Positions 19,071 through 26,120 of a DNA stretch of 64,000 nt are shown one piece after another. The position numbers and the translations under genes were made by a program. The DNA is from Actinokineospora sp. NBRC 105648 (GTDB taxonomy: Bacteria; Actinomycetota; Actinomycetes; Mycobacteriales; Pseudonocardiaceae). Under the pieces are notes generated by a model, which saw only the letters and a list, made by a program, of their open reading frames with translations, searched no databases and was not told the origin of the DNA. The DNA is taken from assembly GCF_030269645.1 (NCBI RefSeq), contig NZ_BSTR01000021.1:62001-126000 (forward strand), read 5' to 3'. The number at the start of each line of letters is the position of its first letter. Position 1 is the first letter of the stretch.

Positions 19071-20171
19071 TCAGGGGCCGAACCAGCGTTCCTCGGCGGT
19101 GCGCGGCGGGGCGGCCGTGGACCCGAGCACCAGCTCGGTGTCCAGGGTGATCTGCCGCGGCCGGGTCGGGTCGACGGAGGCCAGCAGCAGCTTCCCGGCG
19201 GCTCGGCCCTTCTCCAGGACCGGTTGCCGCACCGTGGTGAGCCCCACCCGGTCGGCGTCGGTGATGCCGTCGAAGCCGGTGACGGTGAGGTCCTGCGGCA
19301 CCCGCAGCCCGCGGCGTCTGGCCTCGGTGAGAGCGCCCAGGGCGAGGATGTCCGAGGTGCAGATCAGGGCAGTGACCTCGGGATCGGCGTCGAGCAGCTG
19401 CGCGGCGGCGGACGCGCCGCTGGCCACGCTGTGGTCGAAGCGCTCCACCACCGGTACGCGCTTCCAGTCGACCCCGACCGCGCTGAAGGAGTCCTCCAGG
19501 CCGGCGAGCCGGGCCCGCTGCACGTGGAAGTGCGCGTTGTGGGCGCGCTCGACGGTGGCGAAGCCGTCGTTGCGGTCGCGGGCGAGCCGCATGCAGACCA
19601 CGCCGACCCGGCGGTGGCCCAGGGCGATCAGCCGGTCGGCGAGCACGGTGATCGCGGCCCGGTCGTCGATGCCGACCCGGTCGACGCCCTCGACGTGCGG
19701 CTGGTCGGCGACCACGGTGGGCACCGGCCGGGACAGCACCGCGGCCAGGTGCGGGTCGTCGTCGGGCACCGAGTACACGACGAACCCGTCCACGCCCGCG
19801 CGGTGCACGGCGGCGACGTCCTCGCGCTCCGGGTTGACCGGGACGAGGTGCAGACCCTGGCCCGCGCCCTCGCACGCGAGGGCGAGCCCCTCGAGGAAGC
19901 CGAGGGCTGCTGGGTCCCGGAAGGCGTAAGAGAGGTTCTCGGTCAGCAGCAGGCCGACGGCCCCCGCCTTGCGGGTGCGCAGGGACCGCGCGACCGGGTC
20001 CGGACCGGGGTAGCCGAGGCGCCGCGCGGTCTCCAGGACCCGCCTGCGCAGCTCGGGGGAGAGCTGGTCAGGCCGGTTGTACGCGTTGGAGACGGTGGTC
20101 CGGGAGACCCCGAGTTCCGCCGCCAGCGACGCGAGGGTCGCCGGGCGTCGCACATGCATAGACCGCGCCAT
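19071..20171 (-). CDS. LacI-family transcriptional regulator
   Basis: Protein of 366 residues from ATG 20171. Residues about 10-35 are the LacI helix-turn-helix and hinge (ATLASLAAELGVSRTTVSNAYNRPDQLSPELRRRV), followed by the periplasmic-binding-like effector domain (VDGFVVYSVPDDDP, DDRAAITVLADRLIALGHRRVGVV, VTGFDGITDAD). It is divergent from the zinc-uptake operon with about 170 bp between. A GTTAACGCTAAC palindrome at 20250 is a good candidate for its own operator. Effector and target genes are unknown; no sugar genes adjoin. Confidence 0.9.
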   Translation of the reverse strand: MARSMHVRRPATLASLAAELGVSRTTVSNAYNRPDQLSPELRRRVLETARRLGYPGPDPVARSLRTRKAGAVGLLLTENLSYAFRDPAALGFLEGLALACEGAGQGLHLVPVNPEREDVAAVHRAGVDGFVVYSVPDDDPHLAAVLSRPVPTVVADQPHVEGVDRVGIDDRAAITVLADRLIALGHRRVGVVCMRLARDRNDGFATVERAHNAHFHVQRARLAGLEDSFSAVGVDWKRVPVVERFDHSVASGASAAAQLLDADPEVTALICTSDILALGALTEARRRGLRVPQDLTVTGFDGITDADRVGLTTVRQPVLEKGRAAGKLLLASVDPTRPRQITLDTELVLGSTAAPPRTAEERWFGP

Positions 20172-20249
20172 GGATTGACCGTAACGGTTCAGAACCAATT
20201 GCAGAAGTCCGGCCGGTAGTCGGCCCCCCGGTTGGTCTCACCCGGTCGG

Positions 20250-20261
20250 GTTAACGCTAAC
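20250..20261. promoter_or_regulatory. Possible LacI-family operator
   Basis: GTTAACGCTAAC is a near-palindrome with the central CG typical of LacI-family operators. It lies 79 bp before the lacI-like start and upstream of znuA. Autoregulation is inferred. Confidence 0.4.
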
Positions 20262-20285
20262 GGCGTCCGTGACGTAGGCTGAAAG

Positions 20286-20306
20286 CGACAACGGTTTCCA
20301 TTGTCG
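20286..20306. promoter_or_regulatory. Zur-like zinc operator upstream of znuA
   Basis: CGACAACGGTTTCCATTGTCG is a 21-nt imperfect palindrome with CGACAA and TTGTCG arms (8 of 10 positions pair). It lies 37 bp before the znuA start. Its form and place fit a Fur-family Zur site controlling zinc uptake; the identity of the regulator is inferred. Confidence 0.6.
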
Positions 20307-20342
20307 TGCGGAAGGCGACCACGACCCCCTCGGGAGTGCCCC

Positions 20343-21311
20343 ATGACCTCGCGTCCCACCCGGTCCGCAACCGCGGCTGCCCTGGTCGGCGCGCTGACCC
20401 TGATCGGTGCCTCGGCGTGTGGCGGGTCACCCGGCCAGGCCGGTGCCGACGGCCGGATCGCCGTCGTGGCCTCGACGAACGTGTGGGCCAGCGTGGCGCG
20501 CGCGGTCGGCGGTGACGCGGTGTCGGTCACCGCCATCCTGAGCGACCCCGGCGCCGACCCGCACGGCTACGAGGCCAAGCCCGCCGACGCCGTCGCGTTC
20601 GACAACGTCAAGGTCGTGCTGTCCAACGGCGGCGGCTACGACGACTTCTTCACCGGCCTCGCCGACACCGCGGGCGCGAACGCGCGCAAGATCGTCGCCT
20701 TCGAGCTCGCGGGCAAGGGCGACTCGGGCGGGCAGCACCAGTCCAGTGAGCCGGTCCCGAACGAGGCCGCGCACGAGCCCGCGGTCAACGAGCACGTCTG
20801 GTACGACCTGGACACCGTCCACCGGGTCGCCGACAAGCTGGTCGACGAGCTGAGCGCGGTCGCCCCGGACAAGCGCGACGTGTTCCGGACCAACGCCGCC
20901 ACCTTCGCCCACGGCCTCGACGACATCGCCGCCAAGGCCGCGGGCATCGGCCGGGCCAAGCCGGGCGCCAAGGTGGTGGCCACCGAACCGGTCGCGGCCT
21001 ACCTGCTGGCGACCGCGGGCCTGTCGGACGCGACCCCGGAGGAGTTCTCCGAGGCCATCGAGGAGGAGTCCGACCCGTCGGCCGCCGCGGTCGCCAAGAC
21101 CGACGCGCTGGTCACCGACAAGGAGGTCGCCGTGGTCGTCTACAACAGCCAGACCGAGACCCCGGTGACCAAGCAGCTCAAGGACAAGGCCGTGGCCGCG
21201 GGCGTGCCGGTGGTCGGTGTGACCGAGACGCTGCCACCCGGCGCGACCGACTATCTTGCCTGGATGACCACTCAGGTGGATGACCTCGCGCGGGCCGTGG
21301 CGGCCGCGTGA
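20343..21311 (+). CDS. znuA: ZnuA, zinc ABC transporter substrate-binding lipoprotein
   Basis: Protein of 322 residues from ATG 20343 (GGGAG about 6 nt upstream). The signal peptide ends in the lipobox ASAC. The mature protein is a cluster A-I metal-binding protein: DPGADPHGYEAKP holds the first metal His, NEHVWYDLDTV the second, and a short His/acidic loop between (GGQHQSSEPVPNEAAHEPAVNEH) is typical of zinc carriers. The DXXTLP-like C-terminal part ends with DDLARAV. The gene starts the znuA-znuC-znuB operon (4-bp GTGA overlap with znuC) and is preceded by a Zur-like palindrome. Manganese is a less likely substrate. Confidence 0.92.
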   Translation: MTSRPTRSATAAALVGALTLIGASACGGSPGQAGADGRIAVVASTNVWASVARAVGGDAVSVTAILSDPGADPHGYEAKPADAVAFDNVKVVLSNGGGYDDFFTGLADTAGANARKIVAFELAGKGDSGGQHQSSEPVPNEAAHEPAVNEHVWYDLDTVHRVADKLVDELSAVAPDKRDVFRTNAATFAHGLDDIAAKAAGIGRAKPGAKVVATEPVAAYLLATAGLSDATPEEFSEAIEEESDPSAAAVAKTDALVTDKEVAVVVYNSQTETPVTKQLKDKAVAAGVPVVGVTETLPPGATDYLAWMTTQVDDLARAVAAA

Positions 21312-22189
21312 GCACCCCCGCCGTCGCGCTGTCGGGCGCCCGGCTCGCCTACGGCGACCGGGTGCTGTGGGCCGGGCTCGACCTGGAGATCGCCCCCGGC
21401 GAGTTCGTCGCCGTGCTCGGGCCCAACGGTTCCGGCAAGACCAGCCTGATGCGGGTCCTGCTGGGACTGCAACGGCTGAGCGCGGGCACGGTCCGGGTGG
21501 CGGGTTCCCCGCCCGGGCGCGGCAACCGGCACATCGGCTACATCCCGCAGCAGCGGGCCCTCGACCCGACGGTCGCCGTGCGCGGGCGCGACCTGGTCGG
21601 TTTCGGCTACGACGGGCACACCTGGGGACTCGGGCTGCGCGGGATCGGCGAGCGCAGGCGCCGGGTGGACGCGGCCCTGGCCGCCGTGGGCGCGACGGCC
21701 TACGCCGAGCGCCCGGTCGGCCTGCTCTCCGGCGGTGAGCAGCAGCGGCTCCGGGTGGCCCAGGCCCTGGTCGGCGACCCCAGCGTGCTGCTCTGCGACG
21801 AGCCGCTGCTCTCCCTCGACCTGGCCCACCAGCGCGCGGTCAGCGAGCTCATCGACGGCCACCGGCGGGCCAACGACAGCGCGGTCCTGTTCGTCACGCA
21901 CGAGATCAACCCGGTGCTGCCGCTGGTCGACCGGGTGCTCTACCTGGTCGACGGCAAGTTCCGGATCGGGTCGCCGGACGAGGTCATGACGACGGAGACG
22001 CTGAGCGAGCTCTACGGCACCGAGGTCGCGGTCGTGCGGGTGCGCGGCCAGATCCACGTCGTCGGCACGCACAGCGAGCTGTGCGAGGACACCGCGCACC
22101 ACGGAACCACGCCGCTGCCCGGCGCCACTGCCCACCACGGCGCTGCTGGGCACCACGGCGTCACTGGGCACCACTTGGCGGACCACTGA
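21308..22189 (+). CDS. znuC: ZnuC, zinc ABC transporter ATP-binding protein
   Basis: Protein of 293 residues from GTG 21308. Walker A GPNGSGKTS, signature LSGGEQQRLRVAQAL, Walker B VLLCDEPLLSLD, and switch His in FVTHEINPV are in order. The C-terminal tail is unusually His-rich: the last 40 residues carry about ten histidines in repeats such as TAHHG, AGHHG and TGHHL, which suggests binding or sensing of zinc at the inner face of the membrane. Starts overlap znuA by 4 bp and its stop overlaps the znuB start by 1 bp (TGATG). Confidence 0.92.
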   Translation: MSTPAVALSGARLAYGDRVLWAGLDLEIAPGEFVAVLGPNGSGKTSLMRVLLGLQRLSAGTVRVAGSPPGRGNRHIGYIPQQRALDPTVAVRGRDLVGFGYDGHTWGLGLRGIGERRRRVDAALAAVGATAYAERPVGLLSGGEQQRLRVAQALVGDPSVLLCDEPLLSLDLAHQRAVSELIDGHRRANDSAVLFVTHEINPVLPLVDRVLYLVDGKFRIGSPDEVMTTETLSELYGTEVAVVRVRGQIHVVGTHSELCEDTAHHGTTPLPGATAHHGAAGHHGVTGHHLADH

Positions 22190-23034
22190 TGGACAAGCTC
22201 TTCGACTTCGAGCTGACCGCCCGGCTGCTCGGCTACGACTTCGTGCTCACCGCGCTGCTGGTCGCCAGCGTGCTCGGCCTGCTGGCGGGCGTGCTCGGGC
22301 CGCTGATCGTCAGCCGGAACATGGCGTTCTCGGTGCACGGCACCAGCGAACTGGCGCTCACCGGCGGCGCGGCGGCGCTGCTGCTGGGCTGGGACGTCGG
22401 CAACGGCGCGCTCGCCGGGGCGATCGTGGCCGCGCTGGTGCTGGGGCTGCTGTCGCGGCGGAGTTCGGACTACGACTCGGTGATCGGCGTGGTGCTCGCC
22501 TTCGGGCTGGGCCTGGGCGTGCTGATGCTGTGGCTCTACAAGGGCCGCGCGTCGAACAAGTTCGGCCTGCTCACCGGGCAGATCGTCGGGCAGGACTTCG
22601 CGAGCGTCGCCCTGCTGAGCGGGTGCGCGATCGTGGTGCTGGGGCTGCTCGCGGCGCTCTACCGGCCGCTGCTGTTCGCCAGCGTCGACCCCGAGGTCGC
22701 CAAGGCGCGCGGGGTGCCGACGACGGCGCTGGCCCTGGTGTTCGCCGTGATGGTGGGCGCGGCGACGGCCTTGGGCGTGCGCACGGTCGGGTCGCTGCTG
22801 GTGCTCGCGCTGATGGTGACGCCCGCCGCGGCGGCCTGCCGGATCACCGCGAGCCCGCTGCGCGCGACCCTGCTGGCGGTGCTGTTCGCCGAGGTGTCGG
22901 CGGTCGGCGGGATCATCCTGTCGCTGGCCCCGGGCGCGCCGGTGAGCGCCTTCGTCACCGCTATCTCGTTCTTGATCTACCTGGTGTGCTGGGTCGTGAG
23001 CCGGGCCAGGCGCACCCGGGTCAGTGCAGCATGA
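22189..23034 (+). CDS. znuB: ZnuB, zinc ABC transporter permease
   Basis: Protein of 281 residues from ATG 22189 with about eight or nine hydrophobic segments of the ABC-3 family. Recognisable stretches are SRNMAFSVHGTSELALTGGAAALLLG, the cytoplasmic SRRSSDYDSVIGVVLAFGLGLGVLML, and VGSLLVLALMVTPAAAACRIT. It forms the channel of the zinc importer with ZnuC. The end overlaps the convergent DUF445 gene by 14 bp, so transcripts from the two strands may interfere. Confidence 0.92.
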   Translation: MDKLFDFELTARLLGYDFVLTALLVASVLGLLAGVLGPLIVSRNMAFSVHGTSELALTGGAAALLLGWDVGNGALAGAIVAALVLGLLSRRSSDYDSVIGVVLAFGLGLGVLMLWLYKGRASNKFGLLTGQIVGQDFASVALLSGCAIVVLGLLAALYRPLLFASVDPEVAKARGVPTTALALVFAVMVGAATALGVRTVGSLLVLALMVTPAAAACRITASPLRATLLAVLFAEVSAVGGIILSLAPGAPVSAFVTAISFLIYLVCWVVSRARRTRVSAA

Positions 23035-24250
23035 GGATCGCCTGCAGGTGACCGACCAGCGCCCCGATCACCGCACCGACGGCGATGAGCTTCCACTCGT
23101 CCTGCCGGAACGCGGGACGCAAGAGGCCCTCGTACTCCTCGCGGGATAGCTCGTTCATCTTGGCGGCGATGGTGTTGCCGATGTCGAGCGCCTCGCGCGC
23201 GTACGGCTCGGCGTAGAGGGCCGTGCTGGTCAACCGGGTCATCGCCTTGTCGGCGGCGTCGTGCTTCATCTCCTGGAACCGGCGCGTGCCCACAGCCACC
23301 GCGACGAACGGCTTGGCGATGCTGGCCTGCTCGTCGACGCTCTTCTGCACGTGCCGCTGGATCATGGCCAGCAACCGGTCGGACTTCGGACCGCGCAGGA
23401 TCCCGTCGACGATGTTCGGCACCGTCATCACCTCCCGGGCGATCAGGTCGCCGTACTGCCGCGCCACCTCGGCCCGACGGCGCTGGAAGACCCCCTGGAA
23501 CGGGACCAGGCCGAAGAGCCGAGTGCGCTCGCGCGGGAAGAACACCAGCTTGATGGCCAGCCAGTCGGTGAACCAGCCGATGGCCGCGCCGAAGATCGGC
23601 AGCACCAGCGGCTCACGGGTGAGCGCCCAGACAGCGGTCTGCACCAGACCGAGGACGAACCCGAAGTAGATGCCGCAGCGGGCGATGAACGCCATCTCCG
23701 GCCGCGAGATGTCCCGCACGAGCCGGACCAGCAACTCCTTGTCCCGCTCCAGCGCGGATACGGCGACCTGCTGGACGTCGAGCACCTCACCGATGTTGGC
23801 CCGGATCTCGGCCATCACCTTGCGGACCAGGGCCGGACTGCCCGCTTGGACCTGCTTGATGATCAGGTCCTGGGCCAGGATCGGCAACATCTCCCACAAC
23901 TGCGGGTGGTGCTTCTCCAGCACCTCCCGCGCGATCTCGTCGACCGTGACCAGCAACGGCCCTTGGATCTGCCGCGCCACCTCGTCGGGGTCCAGCCGCT
24001 CGACGATCTCCCTCGGGTCCACCAGCCTGCTGGTGATCAACTCAGCGGACACCCGGATCATCCGCGCCGAATTGCGCGGGACAACCCCCTGCCACCCGAG
24101 GAACGGCTCAACCAGCCCGACGAAGCGCAGTGGCCGGAACATCATCTCGATGGCCACCCGCTTGGTGACGTAGCCGATGACAGCCGCCACGAACGGCATC
24201 GAGACGTACACCGGCCAGTGGCGGGCGAAGTCGTCGAGGAACCCGGACAC
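23021..24250 (-). CDS. DUF445 family membrane protein
   Basis: Protein of 409 residues. The N-terminal helix WPVYVSMPFVAAVIGYVTKRVAIEMMFRP and the central GCIYFGFVLGLVQTAVWAL...LPIFGAAIGWFTDWLAIKLVFFP match the DUF445 pattern of paired membrane segments with NW(L)A-like motifs; the protein ends with AVGAVIGALVGHLQAILMLH. Between them are long helical, probably coiled-coil regions. DUF445 proteins occur widely in bacteria as membrane proteins of unknown role. A remnant like its C-terminus lies just upstream on the same strand. Confidence 0.9.
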   Translation of the reverse strand: MSGFLDDFARHWPVYVSMPFVAAVIGYVTKRVAIEMMFRPLRFVGLVEPFLGWQGVVPRNSARMIRVSAELITSRLVDPREIVERLDPDEVARQIQGPLLVTVDEIAREVLEKHHPQLWEMLPILAQDLIIKQVQAGSPALVRKVMAEIRANIGEVLDVQQVAVSALERDKELLVRLVRDISRPEMAFIARCGIYFGFVLGLVQTAVWALTREPLVLPIFGAAIGWFTDWLAIKLVFFPRERTRLFGLVPFQGVFQRRRAEVARQYGDLIAREVMTVPNIVDGILRGPKSDRLLAMIQRHVQKSVDEQASIAKPFVAVAVGTRRFQEMKHDAADKAMTRLTSTALYAEPYAREALDIGNTIAAKMNELSREEYEGLLRPAFRQDEWKLIAVGAVIGALVGHLQAILMLH

Positions 24251-24283
24251 ACGCCCACCCCCTCTTCTTGACTGGGTAGTAGG

Positions 24284-24364
24284 TTAGTGCAGGCGAAGCG
24301 GGACCCGCAGTTCACCCACCAGGAACCCGACGACCGCCCCGGCGGGGATCTCCTGGGTGATCAT
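24284..24364 (-). pseudogene. Remnant of a second DUF445-like C-terminus
   Basis: A 26-codon minus-strand fragment reading MITQEIPAGAVVGFLVGEL and ending RVPLRLH-stop. It resembles the DUF445 C-terminus AVGAVIGALVGHLQAILMLH at the same relative stop (my hand count is about two thirds identical bases over the last 60). Upstream it runs straight into the 56-bp tandem array, with no start or remaining DUF445 sequence. It looks like the tail of a truncated tandem paralogue. Chance similarity of a short hydrophobic segment is possible. Confidence 0.5.
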
Positions 24365-24617
24365 GCAAGAGCTCCCAACCCCGCTGGCACGTAACAGGAT
24401 CCCCGCCCGCTGGTACCGCAGTGGATAGGCCGACCTCGCTGGCACGCAGAAGAGCCTCGTCCTCCAGCAAACTGCAGTGGATAGGCCGAGCCCGCTGGCA
24501 CGCAGAAGGGCCCCGTCCTCCAGCAAACCGCAGTGGATAGGCCGACCCCACCGACAAGCAGAAGGGCCCCGTCCCCCAGCAAACCGCAGCGGATAGGCCG
24601 ACCCCGCTGGTACGCAA
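24365..24617. repeat. 56-bp tandem repeat array
   Basis: Unit starts GTGGATAGGCCGACCCCGCT and contains GGCACGCAGAAGGGCC and CCTCCAGCAAACCGCA. Clear units begin at 24421, 24477, 24533 and 24589 (last one partial), period exactly 56; a degenerate copy precedes at 24365. 56 is not a multiple of three, so the array is not a coding repeat. An inverted fragment of the unit (TTGCGTACCAGCGGGCTCGG) occurs at 25029-25048, beyond copy D, so the unit brackets elements C and D. Confidence 0.9.
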
Positions 24618-24631
24618 GTCCCGTTACGAAT

Positions 24632-24771
24632 GCTCGATCTAGTGGACTCGCTTCGTGTGGGGGAGGAGTACCGCTAAACTTGCCGGTGGTGGGGAATGCC
24701 CTTCACCCGCCCTTTTTTCACCACCGCGGTGCTCTAGGGGCCCCGCGCGAAGTGAGTTCACTAGATCGAGC
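24632..24771 (+). repeat. Foldback element copy C (GCTCGAT family)
   Basis: Arm GCTCGATCTAGTGGACTCGC with 11 further bases (24632-24662) pairs with 24741-24771. All four mismatches over 31 bp are G.U pairs on the plus strand. The core reads TACCGCTAAACTTGCC and GTGGTGGGGAATGCCC, matching copy B and the reverse of copy D. Sense strand plus. Copies B and C share most of the outer arm but differ by compensating changes (CCCTTT/AAAGGG against CGCTTC/GAAGTG). Confidence 0.9.
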
Positions 24772-24871
24772 CCCCATCTTTTCCTCGGGCAGCCCCAACG
24801 ACGAGCCGCCAACAAGGTCGACCGTAGGTCGGCGTGCGGCACACCCTCCGAGCTGCCCAAGTAAAGCGGAG

Positions 24872-25011
24872 GCTCGATCGGGTGGAATGCCTTCGCGCGG
24901 GGCCCCTAGAGCACCGCGGTGGGGAAAAAGCGTGGGGTGAAGGGCATCCCCACCACACGGCAAGTTTAGCGGTACTCTCCCCCCACACGAAGGCATTCCA
25001 CCCAATCGAGC
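24872..25011 (-). repeat. Foldback element copy D (GCTCGAT family)
   Basis: Arms 24872-24902 and 24981-25011 pair over 31 bp with three mismatches; each is C.A on the plus strand and G.U on the minus strand. The core TACCGCTAAACTTGCC reads on the minus strand. Copies C and D are 100 bp apart in inverted orientation, and GGGCAGC/GCTGCCC in the spacer can also pair. The stretch 24251-25159 holds no supported gene. Confidence 0.9.
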
Positions 25012-25048
25012 ACTGGCGTAGCGGGTGTTGCGTACCAGCGGGCTCGGG

Positions 25049-25158
25049 TTTTAGAAATTGAAGGAATAGAGGAATAGGGACTGAGAAATAGGGGTGGAGA
25101 TTGGAGGCTGTGGATTGAAGACTGTGGATCGGGAGGTGGGTGAGGATCGGAGTTTTTG
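25049..25158. other. Purine-rich, low-GC spacer before the rlmB stop
   Basis: About 110 bp with a strong G+A bias on the plus strand and lower GC than anywhere else nearby (for example TTAGAAATTGAAGGAATAGA). Degenerate GTGGATTG/GTGGATCG repeats occur. The start, TGAAGGAATAGAGGA, resembles the sequence after element A (TGAAGGAAGAGAGGA), so it may be part of a longer repeat. I see no gene. Confidence 0.6.
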
Positions 25159-25159
25159 G

Positions 25160-26119
25160 TTAGATCCTGCCTGCGATCCTTCGCCTTCTAGCCACCTCTG
25201 CCAAGACCACTCCCGCCGCCACCGACGCGTTGAGTGATTCCACGCCCGCTGACATCGGAATGGACACTGTGGCGTCGCAGGTTTCCTTGACCAGTCTGGT
25301 CAGGCCCCTGCCCTCGGAGCCGACGACGACCACCAGTGGTGAGGTCGCCAGTTCCAGGCCGTCCAGTTCCATCGAGCCGTCCGCGTCCAGGCCCACGATC
25401 ATCAGGCCCTCGTCGGCGAACGCGCGCAGCTGTCGGGTCAGGTTGGTGGCGATGGCTACCGGGATCTTGGCCGCTGTGCCCGCGCTCGTTCGCCAGGCCA
25501 CGGCCGTGATGCCCGCGCTGCGTCGCTGGGGCAGTAGGACGCCGTTCGCGCCGAAGGCCGCTGCTGAGCGGATGACCGCGCCGAGGTTGCGGGGGTCGGT
25601 GACGCCGTCCAGGGCGACGATCAGTGGGGGGTCGTCGGTGCTGGCCGCTGCTTCCAGCAGGTCGTCCGGGTGCGCGTACTCGTACGGCGGGACTTGGAGG
25701 GCCAGGCCCTGGTGCATGGCGCCGGTGGTGAGCCGGTCGAGTTCGAGCCGGGAGACCTCCAGGACCGAGATGCCCCGGTCGGCCGCCAGTTGGACCGACT
25801 CGGCGACGCGTTCGTCGGCCTCGATGCCGAGTGCGACGTAGAGCGCGGTCGAGGGGACCCCGGCGCGCAGGCACTCGACCACCGGGTTGCGGCCGGCCAC
25901 CAGTTCGTTGGTCGGCTTGTCCTTGCTCGATCGGCCCTGGGTGCGCTTGGCTGCCGCGTTCGACTTGCGGTAGGCGTGGTGGCCGGGGCGCTCCTCGGCC
26001 TTGGGCGTGGGGCCCTTGCCCTCCAGTGCCTTGCGCCGTTGTCCGCCGGAGCCGACGACGGCGCCCTTCTTGGAGCCCGGCTTGCGCATCGCGCCCTGGC
26101 GCCGTGAGTTCCCTGCCAC
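25160..26119 (-). CDS. rlmB: RlmB, 23S rRNA (guanosine-2'-O-)-methyltransferase
   Basis: Protein of 319 residues, a SPOUT (TrmH family) enzyme that methylates the ribose of 23S rRNA G2251 (E. coli numbering). A basic, disordered N-terminal extension of about 75 residues is typical of actinobacterial members. Then come the substrate-binding domain ([13 protein letters not shown]), and SPOUT motifs: [34 protein letters not shown] and [21 protein letters not shown], the knot that binds S-adenosylmethionine. It follows cysS by 1 bp, as in M. tuberculosis and many actinobacteria. Confidence 0.95.
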   Translation of the reverse strand: MAGNSRRQGAMRKPGSKKGAVVGSGGQRRKALEGKGPTPKAEERPGHHAYRKSNAAAKRTQGRSSKDKPTNELVAGRNPVVECLRAGVPSTALYVALGIEADERVAESVQLAADRGISVLEVSRLELDRLTTGAMHQGLALQVPPYEYAHPDDLLEAAASTDDPPLIVALDGVTDPRNLGAVIRSAAAFGANGVLLPQRRSAGITAVAWRTSAGTAAKIPVAIATNLTRQLRAFADEGLMIVGLDADGSMELDGLELATSPLVVVVGSEGRGLTRLVKETCDATVSIPMSAGVESLNASVAAGVVLAEVARRRRIAGRI

Positions 26120-26120
26120 G

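Noticed and set aside
20246..20264. IdeR box between lacI-like and znuA genes
   Set aside because: The sequence GGTTAACGCTAACGG matches only about half of the IdeR consensus; the palindrome fits a LacI-family operator better.
24365..24617. CRISPR array
   Set aside because: The 56-bp units follow each other without unique spacers and no cas gene is near.
24640..25061. Small open frames within elements C and D
   Set aside because: They are symmetrical on both strands because the DNA is palindromic, and lack ribosome sites and conserved protein features.
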